DNA of 64,000 nucleotides, from positions 26,306,387 to 26,370,386 of the forward strand of contig OY829326.1 of NCBI GenBank assembly GCA_963691655.1, written 5' to 3'. Source of the DNA: Toxonevra muliebris. Its lineage: Eukaryota > Arthropoda > Insecta > Diptera > Pallopteridae. This document shows positions 1 to 12,537 of this stretch, in pieces. Made by a program: the position numbers and the translations under genes. The notes under the pieces are model-generated. The model saw only the letters and a program-made list of their open reading frames with translations, ran no database searches and was not told where the DNA came from. The first letter of the stretch is position 1. Every line of letters starts with the position of its first letter.

Positions 1-1893
1 ATTTTAGACAATGTTGTTCTAAACTAATTTAGTGTTTACATGAATCTCTCATCTCCTCTTCTTATAATCATTTTAAGTTTTTAAGGGTTTTCTCGTACTT
101 TATTTTTAAAACTAATCAATTTCCATATTTAGAATAAAAAAATATTAGGAAATTCATTTGGTAAAATTTAGTAAAAAATACCCAGAAATGGGAGTAAGGA
201 GAGGAGATGGATGGAGGACGTGTTGATAAAAAAAAAATCAAAATATATTGAGCATCAAAAAATGTTTATCTTTAATTTGAAATGCTAAGGCCATTTGAAA
301 TTTTCAAAAAAATTGACAAAAGTGAAGAAAAAACTAAAGTTTATGCATTGCTATCTTTGCAAAATTTAATTCTTTGCTGTGACCTTAAGTGATAATATAA
401 TAATTGCAACTAATAAATGTTATTTTTCAATTGAAAATGTGGAAAATTTTTTCTCTGCTTGTCAATTGAGAAAAATTTACTCTCACTCAACGATTACGAT
501 TAGACGATTTAAGTCAAGCTATGCACACATCATATTTTTTATTCAGAAACTAACCGCTGGGTTGTCATTACTACTGCATATGTATAAAAGTCTTTGGGCA
601 CGAGTTCGCACGTGAGTTTCATTAAGTTACAATATGATAATTTGTATACGTTACTAAATATTTTCTTTATTTTTATTTCACTCGTTATTGTTTTTTTTTT
701 TGTCAACTGAACGTCAATTATTTCTGCATAATTACTGCAGTTGTGTTCGCACATTTTTATTTTATATATTTTTTTTATTTCTGATTTATTCTTTTTATTT
801 CCATACATAGTTTTTCAGATATCGCCAACAAAACCTTCATTAAAATGCAAAAAAAAAAAAAAAACTACAATCAAATTTATTCGTTTAATTTAAAATGTAC
901 ATAAATATGATATGTTTTTCACGATGTGCTTGTATAAATTTAAAAAATATATATATTTTTTACATATTATTGTAGTCTATCGTAATTTACATACATAAAT
1001 GCGTCCACTTGCAACAAAAATATTCATTGCCAATTCAGTAGGTTGAACCTTTAAACTTTTTATATAAACATAAACATACCTATACAAAAATACTTATTAT
1101 TATTTTCACCCAAAATAAACATTACAATGGTAATGATGTATTTTTTATTAATAGTATAAAATAATTAGTAGTATAAATATTTCTTTCATATATTCTTTTA
1201 TTTTATAATTACAGAAAATTACTTTTTCTAGTAATTAGTCTATAATATTTAAATAAGTCTGGCACAATCAAGCAAAACATTTATCAAATATCTTCTTTCT
1301 TTTTTTTAAACAAAAAATATTCTATTAATATAACGATTCATTAAAAATTTCCAGTTTATTTAATTAAATTTTAATTGCGGTTTATTTTTAGGCACGCATG
1401 TAGTTGTCTGATATGTTAATATATCATTATATATGATATATTACGCATACATACAACACACAAAATAAATATGAGATTTTTCCAAACACCACCAGCATCC
1501 TATCCCATATACATTTTTGTGAAATCTGTTTACATTGTTTTTGTGTAATCACTGTAAATGTCGTCGTTTTATTGCATAAATAAATACACACACACACACA
1601 CACACATACATACATCAGAGCATATCTCATTATGATGAGATACACTGAGCGTGCAAATCTCGTCATCATTATACTCATTATCAACATCATTCTCGTCAAA
1701 ATCATCATCATCAACAACACCATCATTTTTTAACATCTCTATTGAATGTGATACACACGCACACGTACACAGTTTGGTACTCTTTCTCTCTTTTTCTCTC
1801 TCAAATTAAATATGGGTTCCATGGATTATGCTCGTATGTTAAATATTTTAATACTTACATACATGTGGAGGTGGACGTTGATATGCATGTGTG
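1..1893. other. AT-rich non-coding DNA, no gene seen
   Basis: No convincing reading frame on either strand; the short open frames are low-complexity and lack coding character. The stretch holds poly-A and poly-T runs, TATA-type microsatellite at about 945-960, a CA repeat (listed separately), and TCATCA-rich sequence at 1660-1735. It looks like intronic or intergenic fly DNA. Confidence 0.6.
1586..1606. repeat. CA dinucleotide microsatellite
   Basis: About ten CA units followed by TACA/TACATACAT tetranucleotide units to about 1615. Confidence 0.9.
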
Positions 1894-3256
1894 CAGTGGC
1901 GGATTAGAAGGAGGGGTTCTATGTGTCGCAAACCCTGTTTATCTACTTTTGAATTGAATTTTAATTTGAATTTTTAATTTGTAGTTTTTGTCTGAAAAAT
2001 ATCTAGATTTTGCTCTGATTTATGAACTTAATTTTGGTTTGATTTTTAGTAATTTTTTTTTTAGTTTATTATTTGGTGTGCTTTTGAGTTAAAATCAATG
2101 CAATTTCTGTCTGAGTTCATATTTGCATTTTGGTTCAAATTGGGACTGAGTTTTGGTTATGATTTTAGTTTTAAATTTGGTTTGAATTTCGGGACTAACT
2201 TCCGGAATGTTTGCTGATTTGAATTTTGGTTTGTTTGTTGGTCTGTGTTTTAATCTAAATTTTTATACGGTTTTGCTTTTGATTTCTTTTTGAATATCGG
2301 CCTGATATTGAGGATAAAATCTTATCTAAATCTGTACTTAGATTGGCTTTTTGGACTCATTCCTGAATTAATTTTTAATTCTGCTTTTGATGTGGACTTA
2401 AGTCTGAGTTTTGGTCTCAGTTCTAGCATGTTTCTGATATAAATTATGGTTTAAATTTAGAACTAAATCCTGCACTGTTTTTTTTATAGGAGTTTTAATT
2501 TTAATTGTTGCCTTAATTTAATGTTTTAATTTGAATTTGATTTTTTGCCGGAGTTTTTATCGGTTTTTGTTTTGAGATTGATTCTACTTTGTCCAAGTTT
2601 TATTTTGCTTTGGTCTGAATTATGATCTGAGCTTTGATTTTACTTTGTGTTGGCTTAACGGTGTTAATATTTATTTGGATGTTGGTTCGACTTTAATCTA
2701 TTCTTAAGATTCGATTTTTGGTTTCCTTCTTGGTTTGAATTTTGGTCTGACTTTTTTGCTTTTAGTATAATCCTCGTTGAACTTAATATTGGTGTAAGTT
2801 TTTATTTGAATTTTTTATGATCCTAATTGAGTCAAATTTTTTGTCTCAATTTCGTTCTGACCTTTTGAGTGTTTTTTGTGGTGTATAATTTATTTTGAAT
2901 TTTCAATAGAATTTGCCTGTTTTTTGGTCTAATTTTTGGTTATAGTTTTAGTCTGATTCTTTGATTGCAACTTGAAGTGTTATTATGAGCTGCTTTCAGA
3001 CGAATGTTTTATTTGGAAATTCATCCGATGTTTGATATATATTTCGGTATTATCTCTAGTCTTGCCTAGTTTACGCTTGTTCACAAAAGAAACATATTTG
3101 AGATCCTCAATGGAAGAAATAAAGTAGATTTTCTTTCATTGTTGATTAGTTAGCAGTATTTACTTATTAAAAAGTTATATTCCAAAATTTATTAAATTTT
3201 TAAAGATTTTCCAAAATCAGTTTCTATCCCAAAGTTAAATTCAAAATCCGCCACTG
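1894..3256. mobile_element. hAT-like non-autonomous element filled with a degenerate tandem repeat
   Basis: The left end reads CAGTGGCGGATT and the right end reads AATCCGCCACTG, a perfect 12-bp terminal inverted repeat. A terminus beginning CAG-G-G is typical of the hAT superfamily, which normally makes an 8-bp target duplication. The flanks here (CATGTGTG and TCCATTTG) do not match, so the duplication has decayed or the ends are slightly misplaced. Almost all of the interior (1955-2990) is the tandem repeat listed next. No transposase is present. Superfamily assignment is inference from the termini. Confidence 0.6.
1955..2990. repeat. Degenerate tandem minisatellite, TTTGGTCTGAATTTTG-like
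   Basis: About 1 kb in which phrases such as ttttggtttgaatttt, ttttggtctgagtt and gtctgatttttggt recur every 15-25 bases with drifting sequence. The strand is strongly asymmetric, T/G-rich and nearly devoid of C. There is no open reading frame of note. It fills the body of the hAT-like element and ends near GTCTGATTCTTTGATTGC. Confidence 0.75.
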
Positions 3257-5595
3257 TCCATTTGAATGTATGTGTGTTAATCTTAAGTACGCATACTACA
3301 AACAACATTGAAAAATGTCAGAATATGCTGTAGCCAAGTTGCTGAAGTTGACATTCTACACAAATCATCATCAACATTTAATTTTATCACCAATAAAAAA
3401 CGTACGCAGTAGGTATGTCCATTCAGTTTACATACACTTGGCCATCTAGCTCACTCTCACACTCTTTCATTCTTCTTCTCCCTCTCTCTCTCTCTCTCTT
3501 TGGTTTTTCTTTGCTTCCAGCAACCTACTCATGTCTATCAAGTGTTTGTGTTGTGTGCCTTCTTCATTTTTAAGTGGCTATTAATAATAGCTTTATATTG
3601 TATGTTTCTCTTTTTGTAGACTCATATGTATGACATTTCCTCAAATTCACGTCGGTTCCTTCTCTGCACTAATAATAATAATAAGATTTTTTATGATGTG
3701 TTTTTATATATATCTGCAGTGTAAGCAGCAAGAAACTGATAAACATTTTCATCGGTGGCGACACATTGACACTTTTCCGTTTTTATTTCGCTAATAAAAT
3801 CCTAAAAATCATTTAACGCATGTTTTACAATGTGTGAGAATTATAGCGTGTTTGTGTGAAGAAATTACATTCTCTTAACTTGGCTATGATTGGATAGTAG
3901 AAGTAGTATATATAGCAGAAATGATATAGTGAATAAGTGGAGGCGGAATATAAATTTAAAAATAATTGATAGTTTAAAATACATAATTGAATGCTATTTT
4001 TAATATTTAAGCATTCTATTTTTATGCTATTTTGAATGTTATTGCCTCAACATTAGAAAGGAAGGAAAGCGAAAGAAAGAGGATAAAACAAGCGAAGGTG
4101 TTTCCATTTATAATTTAAATATGAACTTGTATATAATTTTCTTTATATTAAACGCTGAGCTTTCTTCTTCTGCCACTGTCTACTTGCATTTATTAGTTTT
4201 CTGACAGTTATTTTTATAATTAATTATAATTTACAGGCGGCAGCGGTAATACAAGCGTGTGCGATGTCACAAACCATTTAGGCACAATCGAAGAATTCTT
4301 CTTTGGGAATTTTTCAGCTTTAATAAGGAATTAAGTTGTTATGTGCTGCTAAAAGTAAAAAATCTATTTTAAATGGCATTGATTTTTTGATGTGTTGTGG
4401 TTCAGTTTGATGCAAAGAAAGTGATTCACAATCTTTTCTTTTCAATTTCAACCTTTTGAAGTTAGGTATAATAAAAAGCTATTATTTGTTAAGTAAATAA
4501 GAAAAAGGACACAAAGATACACTTAGACTTAGATACGATTAGTCTTAATAGTAATGCTGGACCATCGATCATATTGGTTGAGATATTTGAAGAAAAATAT
4601 ATTTTAATATTATAGTTTTTTGCAAAAAAAAAATATATTTTCAGCTGAAGCTTTTTTTTCCAAGTTAGCGACGTCACAGGATTTAAATGTTCTTGACTAC
4701 GTCAATGCAAGCGTACAGCTTATAACTTCATCTTATTGCTGGAAATGCGCCAATAAATGGGCAATCTGTTCAAGGACAACACTGCTCAAAAATTAAAAGT
4801 TCTTTTTTTAAAAAAGTATCTCTCCATTACAATAAATTCGGTTGTATTAACCTCATGTCAAATGAATATCCACCGAATTAAACGATTCCAGTGAAACATT
4901 TAGATAAAATTTTCGTGTTTTTTTTTTCACGGTCAAAGCAATGGAAAAAATAAATCAGAACAAGAAAGAAACCACTCAAAAAACCGATAAAGTACTCAAA
5001 TCAAAACACTTGTACTTACACAAGCTCTTATGTATGTTCAACCCTTAATTATTTGTATTAGTACAAAATACAACAAAAAAGAAAACAGTTTGAATACATA
5101 CATTTTTTAGTTACAACCAAGACTGACTGTCGGCTTTTGTCATCTGTCATGAATGCCGATTGTTAGCACTTTCCATCGGTCTACCGGTTTATTGACCATG
5201 GAAAAAGTACTCGATGAAAACCGATTTTTTGCATCCCTGGAATGAACCAACTTCCAAAATTGAATATCAAAATTAATGAGAAGAGAAAAATAACAAAATG
5301 AGAGAATAGAGAGGAAGTAACAACAATTATCAAAGCCAACCAAAAATTCATTCTCTCTTTTTCTTTTAACAGTGTAACCAAACAATATACAATACATAGC
5401 AGACGCATCTCTCAAAATTTTTACAAAATTTGTTGCTTTCGTTTCAGGTACGGGCGGTCGCAGTAAAGAGGAAGAGCAAAAACACTCAGTTATTTTGCTT
5501 TTACTCTCACCCATGCACTCTCTTGGTGTTTTTTTTCTCTTAGGTTCTCTCATATCGTTATAGAGTGCAGCCAAGTGAGACTGCATATAGTTTCA
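3257..5595. other. AT-rich non-coding DNA, no gene seen
   Basis: Contains a CT repeat at about 3480-3500 and several TATA-rich tracts. The one sizeable open frame, on the minus strand at 5140-5586, lacks recognisable domains and is treated as chance. Confidence 0.55.
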
Positions 5596-5955
5596 CAGGG
5601 ATGGTTTTCTATGCGTTTAATATGTAGGTAGGTTTCCTTTTTTTTGCGTTGTTGCCGAGTATCAATATTGATTTCCCACATAGTTGATTTTTTTTTTCTC
5701 AATTTGTGACCCAAAGTTATGGTCGTCGCAAACTTATTTCTTAGCTATATTTTTTTTTGTATTCGAAAAAGCATAAAAAGTTGAAATCAATTGGTGTTAA
5801 AATTAAAAAAAAAAAAAAATTTATTTTAGAAAGTTTTTGAGGGCCACCCCTTATACCTTTAAAAAAATCGGTTTTCTTTGCATTTCAAAAAACAAAATAT
5901 TTCAAAAAAAAATTATTGACATTAAAGTTGAAACTTTAACTCATATCGTCCCAAC

Positions 5956-5971
5956 GTTCGATTAATCGAAC
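5956..5971. repeat. Perfect 16-bp palindrome GTTCGATTAATCGAAC
   Basis: The sequence equals its own reverse complement across all 16 bases. It sits inside AT-rich DNA. It could be a dimeric factor site or simply the centre of a decayed inverted repeat. Confidence 0.8.
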
Positions 5972-8760
5972 AGCAACTTTAAAAATTCGTCAAAAAAACA
6001 TTTTCATAGTTTTCCAAAAGTAATCACTGTTTAATATTTTTATATATACTAACTTTAAAATTGCATTTAAATAACTTAAAAATATTGTTTTTTCACCTGA
6101 CTTCAAGGTCAGATGTCAGTTCATCCTATTTTGGAAGGTGGCTTTGAAAATCAACAAAAAATAGTAAAATCAATTATTTTGCATTGAAATGACAAATTCG
6201 CCTAGATAAAGTAACAAACTTGATGTAAAAATTACAACTTTACTGGTCCTTATATGTTTCCAGAGGCTACAGCTGACCAAACTTTTGTAAAAAAATTTAT
6301 GGGAAAATAGGCGGAATTCAACAAAAATGCATTTTTTTCTGTTTTTAACTTATAATAACTTCTAAAATAATGTGTTAAATATATTTGATCCCAGGGAATA
6401 CTTGTTGTTCATGGTGTAGTGTAGAAATATTTTTAATTTTTTTTTTTACACCTGGTCACCTTATTTTCTTGGAGTAAGCCAAAAACTACTGTAGTCTCTA
6501 AAATTCAGAATTTTTTTTTTTTTTTTTTTTGGAACTAAAATTTCTTATTGAAGACGTATGAAAATTGCGTTTTGAAAATTTTTCAAATTGGATCATGGTA
6601 TCTAGTACCGGAACGATATGGGTTAAACACGTTCTTCTCCAAATGTGGTTATTGAAGTCGTTGACCACGCTTATTCAACAACTACTAAACCAATTATCTT
6701 TAAATTTAATATGCTTTTTCAATACATAATAATCTGGAGATTAATCGGAGGATTTTTATTTTATGCAAAACCATTTTTTACAACTGAAAAATCAGCGTTT
6801 TTTAGTGAAAATCAAACTGTTGACAGTTGGCCATTTTGTTAAATATGTATATTTTTCAAATCCTTCGATCAGTCGCTAGATAATCTTATAATAAAAGTAA
6901 ATCCACTTCATTTTTGGATTTCAAATGATCTAGATTTGGAAAATATTGATCTCCGCGAAATATGTTTTCGAAAAAAAATTTGTTAAAATTAAGTTCAATA
7001 CATGTACTTTTAGATAATAAATAGTTTTTATAAAAAAACTTTAGTAGTTTAACTAGAAAAACTTCTTGAAAAATTTCTATTTTTTCGCGTCACAAATGGG
7101 GATTTGAATTTTATAATCTGTGACCTACATAAATACTGCTAAATAATGAAATACCAGCATATTGCAAGCACCAAAAAAAAAAAAACAAAAACATGAAAAA
7201 ACGAAAACACAAAACTTCTCCCTCTCATTAAACAAAGACAACAGCAAAAAGACACAAATAATTTCAACCACTCATTGATTTTATGAGGACAACTCAATTT
7301 TGAGAGTAAATTGGAGGCAGTTATGGCTCCATAGAACCAAATTTTTGTACAAATAAATTTGTACGTGATGCGCCTTCTATGGTTTATATATTCTTTGAAT
7401 GAGGTTTTTAGCGAATCCTATTTTGTTTTCATGCATTAGATTAAGAAAAAAGAACATTAATTTGCCATTAATAACAATTGCCAGTTGTTAGTGTGGTATT
7501 CCGTTATTCATGCTCAGATATCAAAAGTAGCTTTTGTCTTTCAACAATTTTTTTCTTTTAAAGAGAGCAAGAGAGCTCGCCTCAGTCGAAATTGAAAGTA
7601 TGTTTTATATGATGATTATTTTTAAGAAATACAAGTGTATAAGTTATTTGTATTAAATTATTACTATATGGATATGTGGTTATTTTCAATAAACATAAAT
7701 TCATTATTTTTTATATAAAATGAAAACACTTACTGGTCCGGTGGCACTAGTGAGGCAGATACTCAATATTAATTTTAGTATGCATACGAGCATATACTCA
7801 CAGTCAATTATTTTCACTATCAAAATTGAATTAATAACACAATATTTTTAATTTATACATACATTGATTGTCAATTAGTAAAAAAATAAAAAAAAAAAAA
7901 ATAAAATAAAAAAAATTGGATAGATTAAATTGCAGTTAAAACCAACATTTCCATTAAAACTATTAAATTAGATTAAATTTAATAACAATTAATTAAAATG
8001 ATAATCAATTTGCATATACAAGAATAACTGAAACTACAACAACAGTAAGTGCTACAAACTGCAGCAAATAATTCATGCGCATTTTAATTACTAAAATTAA
8101 TGCTGAATAATAGTGAATGAATATAAAATGATTTAAAAAAATGGAAGAACATTTTTTTTTTTTAAAATTTATCAAAATTAATTAAACCAAAATGAGAAAA
8201 ACATTTAACTCCCTAGTGTCGTTGATTTTTTATATTAAATTCCATTCCATTTTCTTTTTTATTTATTTTTTTTTTTTTTTAATGCATGTACGCATAGAAA
8301 ACTACAACATGAAATGAAATATCATGAAATCGTTTTAAAATATTTTCTTTTTTCACTATAAAAAAATATATGCACTCAAATAGGGGGTGAGGCGAGAGGC
8401 AGAGAAGCTCATTTAAAATATCATAAATTAAATGCTAATGTTGAGTAGAGCATCAGAGAGGGAGAGAAAAAAAAACAAATAGGCTGAAAAATTAGTTTAG
8501 TAAAAAGAAAGAACAAAATATAATAAAATGAAACAAAAAGGGGAAAATAGGGGAAAAAAAAACTCATGAATTTTTCAACAATGTTCAACATTTGTAATTG
8601 ATTGCGAAGCATATGTCAAGTATGTGTGCATGTTAAATGAGTCCGGCCACGCTTTAAGGGGAAGGCAAGGAAGTAGAGGAGTTGGCCCTAGAAAAAGAAA
8701 GCCAGCGAAGTTAGCTATAGTGCAATGCTTTAGATTTCTTGGATATATATGTTTGAGTGA

Positions 8761-8780
8761 GTGTGTGTGTGTGTGTGTGT
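8761..8780. repeat. GT dinucleotide microsatellite
   Basis: About ten GT units in a row, followed by non-repetitive sequence. Confidence 0.9.
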
Positions 8781-10044
8781 GGCCGTCGAAATGTCTCTCA
8801 CTCAACAAAGATGAAGATGAAGTGGTCGTATGTGGGTTTCCCTCAAAACACTTACTCACACACATTCAAATATGCAAAGCGATTTGGTGGTCTACTCTTA
8901 TAATTTAAAGAAGGGTTACTAAATAAATTTATGTGTGCGTGTGTGTGCGTACATTGTTTTGGTCTTTTCTGCTGTAATATATCATTGTATGTTTAGTGAA
9001 ATATTTAAAAATATAAACCACAAAGAAGACTGAAAGGATTTCCATATATGTTGCAAATAAATAAATGAGTTTTTTTTTCATTTGCATATATTAAAATAAA
9101 AAAAAAAAAAAAAAAAACAAAATGAAAAATGTTTTCTATTTGAGTTTATTTTCTTTTTATTTTTCATACATATCACTTGCATGATATCTTAAAAATATTT
9201 ATAAATTTTACGCGGTTATAAAAACCCAACGTCTAGACGCTTAAGAAAAATATCAAGCAAGCAAGCAAGTCTAAAATGTCATTGTGTCATTAATATTTAA
9301 TGTTAATTAATTTTTTTTCTATGAGTATAAAAGAATGAATACACACACACATATACATACGTAAATATGCATTATAAATACATCAATCAACGTCTGAGTA
9401 TAAAAATCTTTCTTTTTTTTCATGTGGCATTGATATGGTTACCTTATGTAAAAAGAAATACTCTTCAATATGAATGTCAATTAAATTAAATTAAATATTT
9501 TTCCGAAACCCATATAAATTTTTCACCATTGTATGACATATGCTTAAATATTTTATAGATATTTTATGGCATGTATAACTAAAGATATACAAATTTTATT
9601 TAAATTTAAATTTCCTTTGAAATTAATTACTTTATTTGTATGCATTTTTAATGCGATACGAGTCTGTCCTTGTCTAGTTGATTCTGTGTGATGGTGACAG
9701 ACGGGACTAGATGGTGGCATTAAACTGCTATATATAGTCTTGGAATGCATTATTTGCGACAGGCTGCAGGGATTTTGTGGAGAGGCTGGTATCTAAAAAT
9801 GAAGTGCGAAGTAACAAGTAACAAGTGGCTGGAACCAACACTCTGAAATTTGATGTATGACTGTGTTCTTAAACTGAAACTTCTGGAAGACTTACTGCTG
9901 ATGTACTTTGTGGTGTTATTTTTGCGAAATGTAAAAAGCACAAAAAAGCAGAAACAGATAGTGAATTGAACTGCTAGATCCAGCCCTGCGAAGGTTTTTT
10001 AAGAATTAACTAGTAACGATAACGTGATGCATTTTTATTGGCAC

Positions 10045-10346
10045 GAGGTGTATGTGCATAGCTTTTAATAACACTTCGCATGAATCCTACATAGAGGGGT
10101 AAACAACACCCTAGCTCAATGGATGAGCAAAATGCTAACTATCATGGCACTAGATTCAAACTGATAATAGCATCATAAAAGCAAACACAACTAAAGATTG
10201 TCCACAAGATGAAGTTTTATCATCGCTGATGTGGAGTATTGTAGTAAATGAACTACTTGAAGAATCAGCTAAAACTGAATTAATAATTAAGGGGTACGCT
10301 GATGACATAGTAATAATTTGTAGGGGAAAATTCGAGGATACCTAAT
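10045..10346 (+). pseudogene. R1-like LINE reverse transcriptase remnant, part 1
   Basis: From about 10197 the plus strand reads DCPQDEVLSSLMWSIVVNEL and then KGYADDIVIICRGKFEDT. The first corresponds to the reverse transcriptase motif (G-C-P-Q-G-G-V-L-S-P-L-L-W) of R1/LOA-type non-LTR retrotransposons; here the usual GG is DE. The second is the catalytic YADD box, intact. Reading stops at TAA 10343-10345, where the composite element inserts; the frame resumes at about 12538. The 5' limit is uncertain because the sequence upstream has decayed. It is a dead, truncated element. Confidence 0.8.
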
Positions 10347-10452
10347 GAGGCATTTCATGTGAAGCGGACAACGTAAAAAAATGTGAAGTTCTGAAATTCG
10401 GCCTAATCGAACTTATGGAAAATATGAATATGGACACATAATTTTTTTTTTC

Positions 10453-11168
10453 TATGAAGTTTATTTGAAAATTTATGGGTTTTCAAAGAATTGACGTAAT
10501 TGAAATATGGATTTTTCAAAACGTAATTTTTAGAATCAAACAAATTTGCAATAAAATATTGAACATGGTAATTTAAATAGGAAATTTACTGTTCTTTTCA
10601 ATTATGGAGTCAGACCGGAAATCAAATTTTTTTTCATGCACCAAATCGGAAGTAAAAGTTTAAAATCACAATTTTAATAACTTCGACCATTTAAAAAAAA
10701 AAATATTTTTTTTCGAAATTTAGCTTAAAGTATTTGAATAATACCCTTAAAATTTCAAAATGGGATCTACATTCGTTTAGGAGAAAGGTACATAGGTGTC
10801 GAACTGAGCGTGATAGCTATGTACTTGAATTCATGTATCTCTTAAACTAATGTAGATCCCATTTTTAAGCTTTAAGGGAATTATTTAAATACTTCAAGCT
10901 AAATTTGAAAAAATATATATATTTTTTTTTAATTGGTCGATGTTATTAAAATTCTGATTCTAAACTTTTACTTCCTGTTTGGTGCATAAAAAAAAATGTA
11001 ATTTCCGGTCTGATTCTATAATTGAAAAGAACAGTAAATTTTCAATTTAAATTACCATGTTCAAAATTTTATTGTAAATTTGCTTAATTCTAAAAATCTC
11101 TTTTAAAAATCCATATTTCAATTACGTCAATTCTTTGAAAACCCATAACTTGGCAAATGAACTACATA
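10453..11168. repeat. 716-bp palindromic element, ~345-bp arms
   Basis: The left arm starts TATGAAGTTTATTTG and the right arm ends CAAATGAACTACATA. Matching tracts continue inward: GGGTTTTCAAAGAATTGACG, GACCGGAAAT against ATTTCCGGTC, and GGGATCTACATT against AATGTAGATCCC. The unpaired loop is about 20-40 bases around 10797-10825. Arms look roughly 85-90% similar by eye. No reading frame. It is a foldback or palindromic MITE; transcribed, it would form a long hairpin. Confidence 0.85.
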
Positions 11169-12411
11169 CAAAAAACAATGAATGAGTGCAAGGCACGCAA
11201 GATATTTGATGCCATGTACATTAGCTCACATATATATAGCCATATATAGGAATTTGATGTATAATCTATATGCTTAGGTAAATAATTCAAATTAAAACAA
11301 TTCTTTTATAAACTTAAAAATTTATTAGATATCATTATCTTTAATATATAAAAGCCCAATTCACTATAAATTGCAAATGCAAATTTTTATTCCATATCGC
11401 ATATATTTGTTGTTGTGATAGCAGAAATATTTTGCATTTGCATCAAATCGTAAATGAGGCTGATATGTTGTAGTTTTCTTTTACTCAATGCATCGGGCAC
11501 GATATGTTCGCATATACGCAGCTGCAATTGCATCCTTTTTTCCGCGCTTTAATTTTTTCATCCTGTCGATTTGAAATTTTACTAGATGTGAAAATTTTAC
11601 ATAATGTCGCCTGAGAATTGATTTGGCGTATAGGTATATGAATTTGTACACACATACGTCAAATCAATCCTCAGGCGACGATAAGTGCTTTCCGTGTTTA
11701 ACCTTAGAAATGCAACAGGGGTGACCAGTCATCCCACTACTTCTTAAAAGCACCGTGCAGAGAGTTGCCTTAACTGCATTCAATAAAAATAAGAAACAAT
11801 GTATTTTGATTTTTTCTGTTTAACATTTTTGCTATTTACATAGATAAAAAAAATGTTGCCTTTCTAAGGTTAATATACAAAGCAAAATTTTTATAATGCC
11901 GTGATTTGCTATCATTATCACTTCATTTTGTTTATACATTTATTGAAACCTAGATTCCTTATTACTTATCATTTTGTATTGTTTTTATATTTAAAAAAAT
12001 ATTAAATTTTAATCCAATCTAATTAACCGAATGCAAAACCAATCAAACGTCTGTGTTGGCTACGGCGACTTCTCTGCTTGTATAGTATAGTCGATCCCCA
12101 CACGTTTAACACCAACAAATAATTCTGCCACGAATAAATGTACACACACATTTTGTTTTCGTATGTTTCGTTTGTATGTGTGAGTAAATTGATCGAAACA
12201 TAAACAAACAAACTCCGCTCGGATTTTAATTTCTCCCTCTCTTCTTCTCTTCTCTCTTCTTTTTGTTGTTTAGAGTAGCACAGTCATGCCGCGCAGTAGT
12301 GTGAGCGAGAGGGGAACTGGACGTTACAGTTATCTTACATCTTACGTTATAGTTATTCTTACATTTTACACATTTGAAATTTTGCCCATACCGTGAGCTA
12401 AAATGTTTACA
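11169..12411. mobile_element. Repeat family X, copy A
   Basis: About 1.24 kb collinear with 32262-35425 once that copy's three insertions are removed. Shared tracts include GCAAGGCACGCAAGA, TACTCAATGCATCGGGCAC, an internal hairpin and GTAGTGTGAGCGAGAGGGGA. Near the ends there are related inverted sequences (GATG-GT-..AGCTCAC at the left; GTGAGCTAAAATGTTTACAC at the right), suggesting degenerate terminal inverted repeats. Both copies keep two short minus-strand frames (about 62 codons each) with no known domain. Probably a non-autonomous DNA element; superfamily unknown. Confidence 0.75.
11605..11681. repeat. Internal hairpin of family X (copy A)
   Basis: TGTCGCCTGAGAATTGATTT pairs with AAATCAATCCTCAGGCGACG across a spacer of about 25-30 bases. 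The same hairpin is present in copy B at 34331-34406. Confidence 0.85.
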
Positions 12412-12537
12412 CATCAAAAAAAAATTGTGTGTCTATATTCATATTTTCTACAGGTTCAATTAGGCCGAATTTCAACGAATTTCAACGAATTTCTGAACCT
12501 TACTTTTTTTCGTTGTCCGCTTCACATGAAATGCCTC

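Larger units (their letters stand above)
5596..10044. other. AT-rich non-coding DNA, no gene seen
   Basis: Poly-T and poly-A runs throughout (6508-6530, 7888-7912, 9100-9117), GT microsatellites at 8760-8780 and 8932-8950, and AC repeat near 9340. A pair of similar inverted segments at 5936-5953 and 6611-6627 (TTTAACTCATATCGTCCC against GAACGATATGGGTTAAA) hints at a decayed palindromic element over 5.8-6.65 kb, but I could not define its ends. Confidence 0.5.
10347..12537. mobile_element. Composite insertion with ~110-bp terminal inverted repeats, splitting the R1-like LINE
   Basis: The left end begins GAGGCATTTCATGTGAAGCG and the right end is its reverse complement. Similarity between the arms continues inward, with indels, to about 10452 and 12412 (shared tracts include TTCGGCCTAAT and GAAAATATGAATAT, ending in poly-T). 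The LINE frame is interrupted exactly at these ends: EDT before, CDFIQMG after. Removing the interior leaves a palindromic MITE of about 230 bp. The interior holds a second palindrome (10453-11168) and family X copy A (11169-12411), so this is probably a small MITE that took later insertions near its centre. Superfamily not recognised; a target duplication is not clear. Confidence 0.75.

Noticed and set aside
5140..5586. 148-codon open frame on the minus strand
   Set aside because: No recognisable domain, AT-driven composition with hydrophobic runs from poly-T/A, overlapping other chance frames; kept as non-coding.
5234..5604. CATCCCTG at 5234 and CAGGGATG at 5597 as hAT ends
   Set aside because: They face outward, not inward, and neither has a partner elsewhere in the window.
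9766..9990. CAGGGATTTT and the inverse of CAGGGCTGGATC as ends of a small hAT
   Set aside because: The inner match is only five or six bases and the flanking 8-mers do not match.
12023..12417. Two short frames in family X as real genes
   Set aside because: They are open in both copies, but two copies of an element cannot show selection; treated as part of the element.
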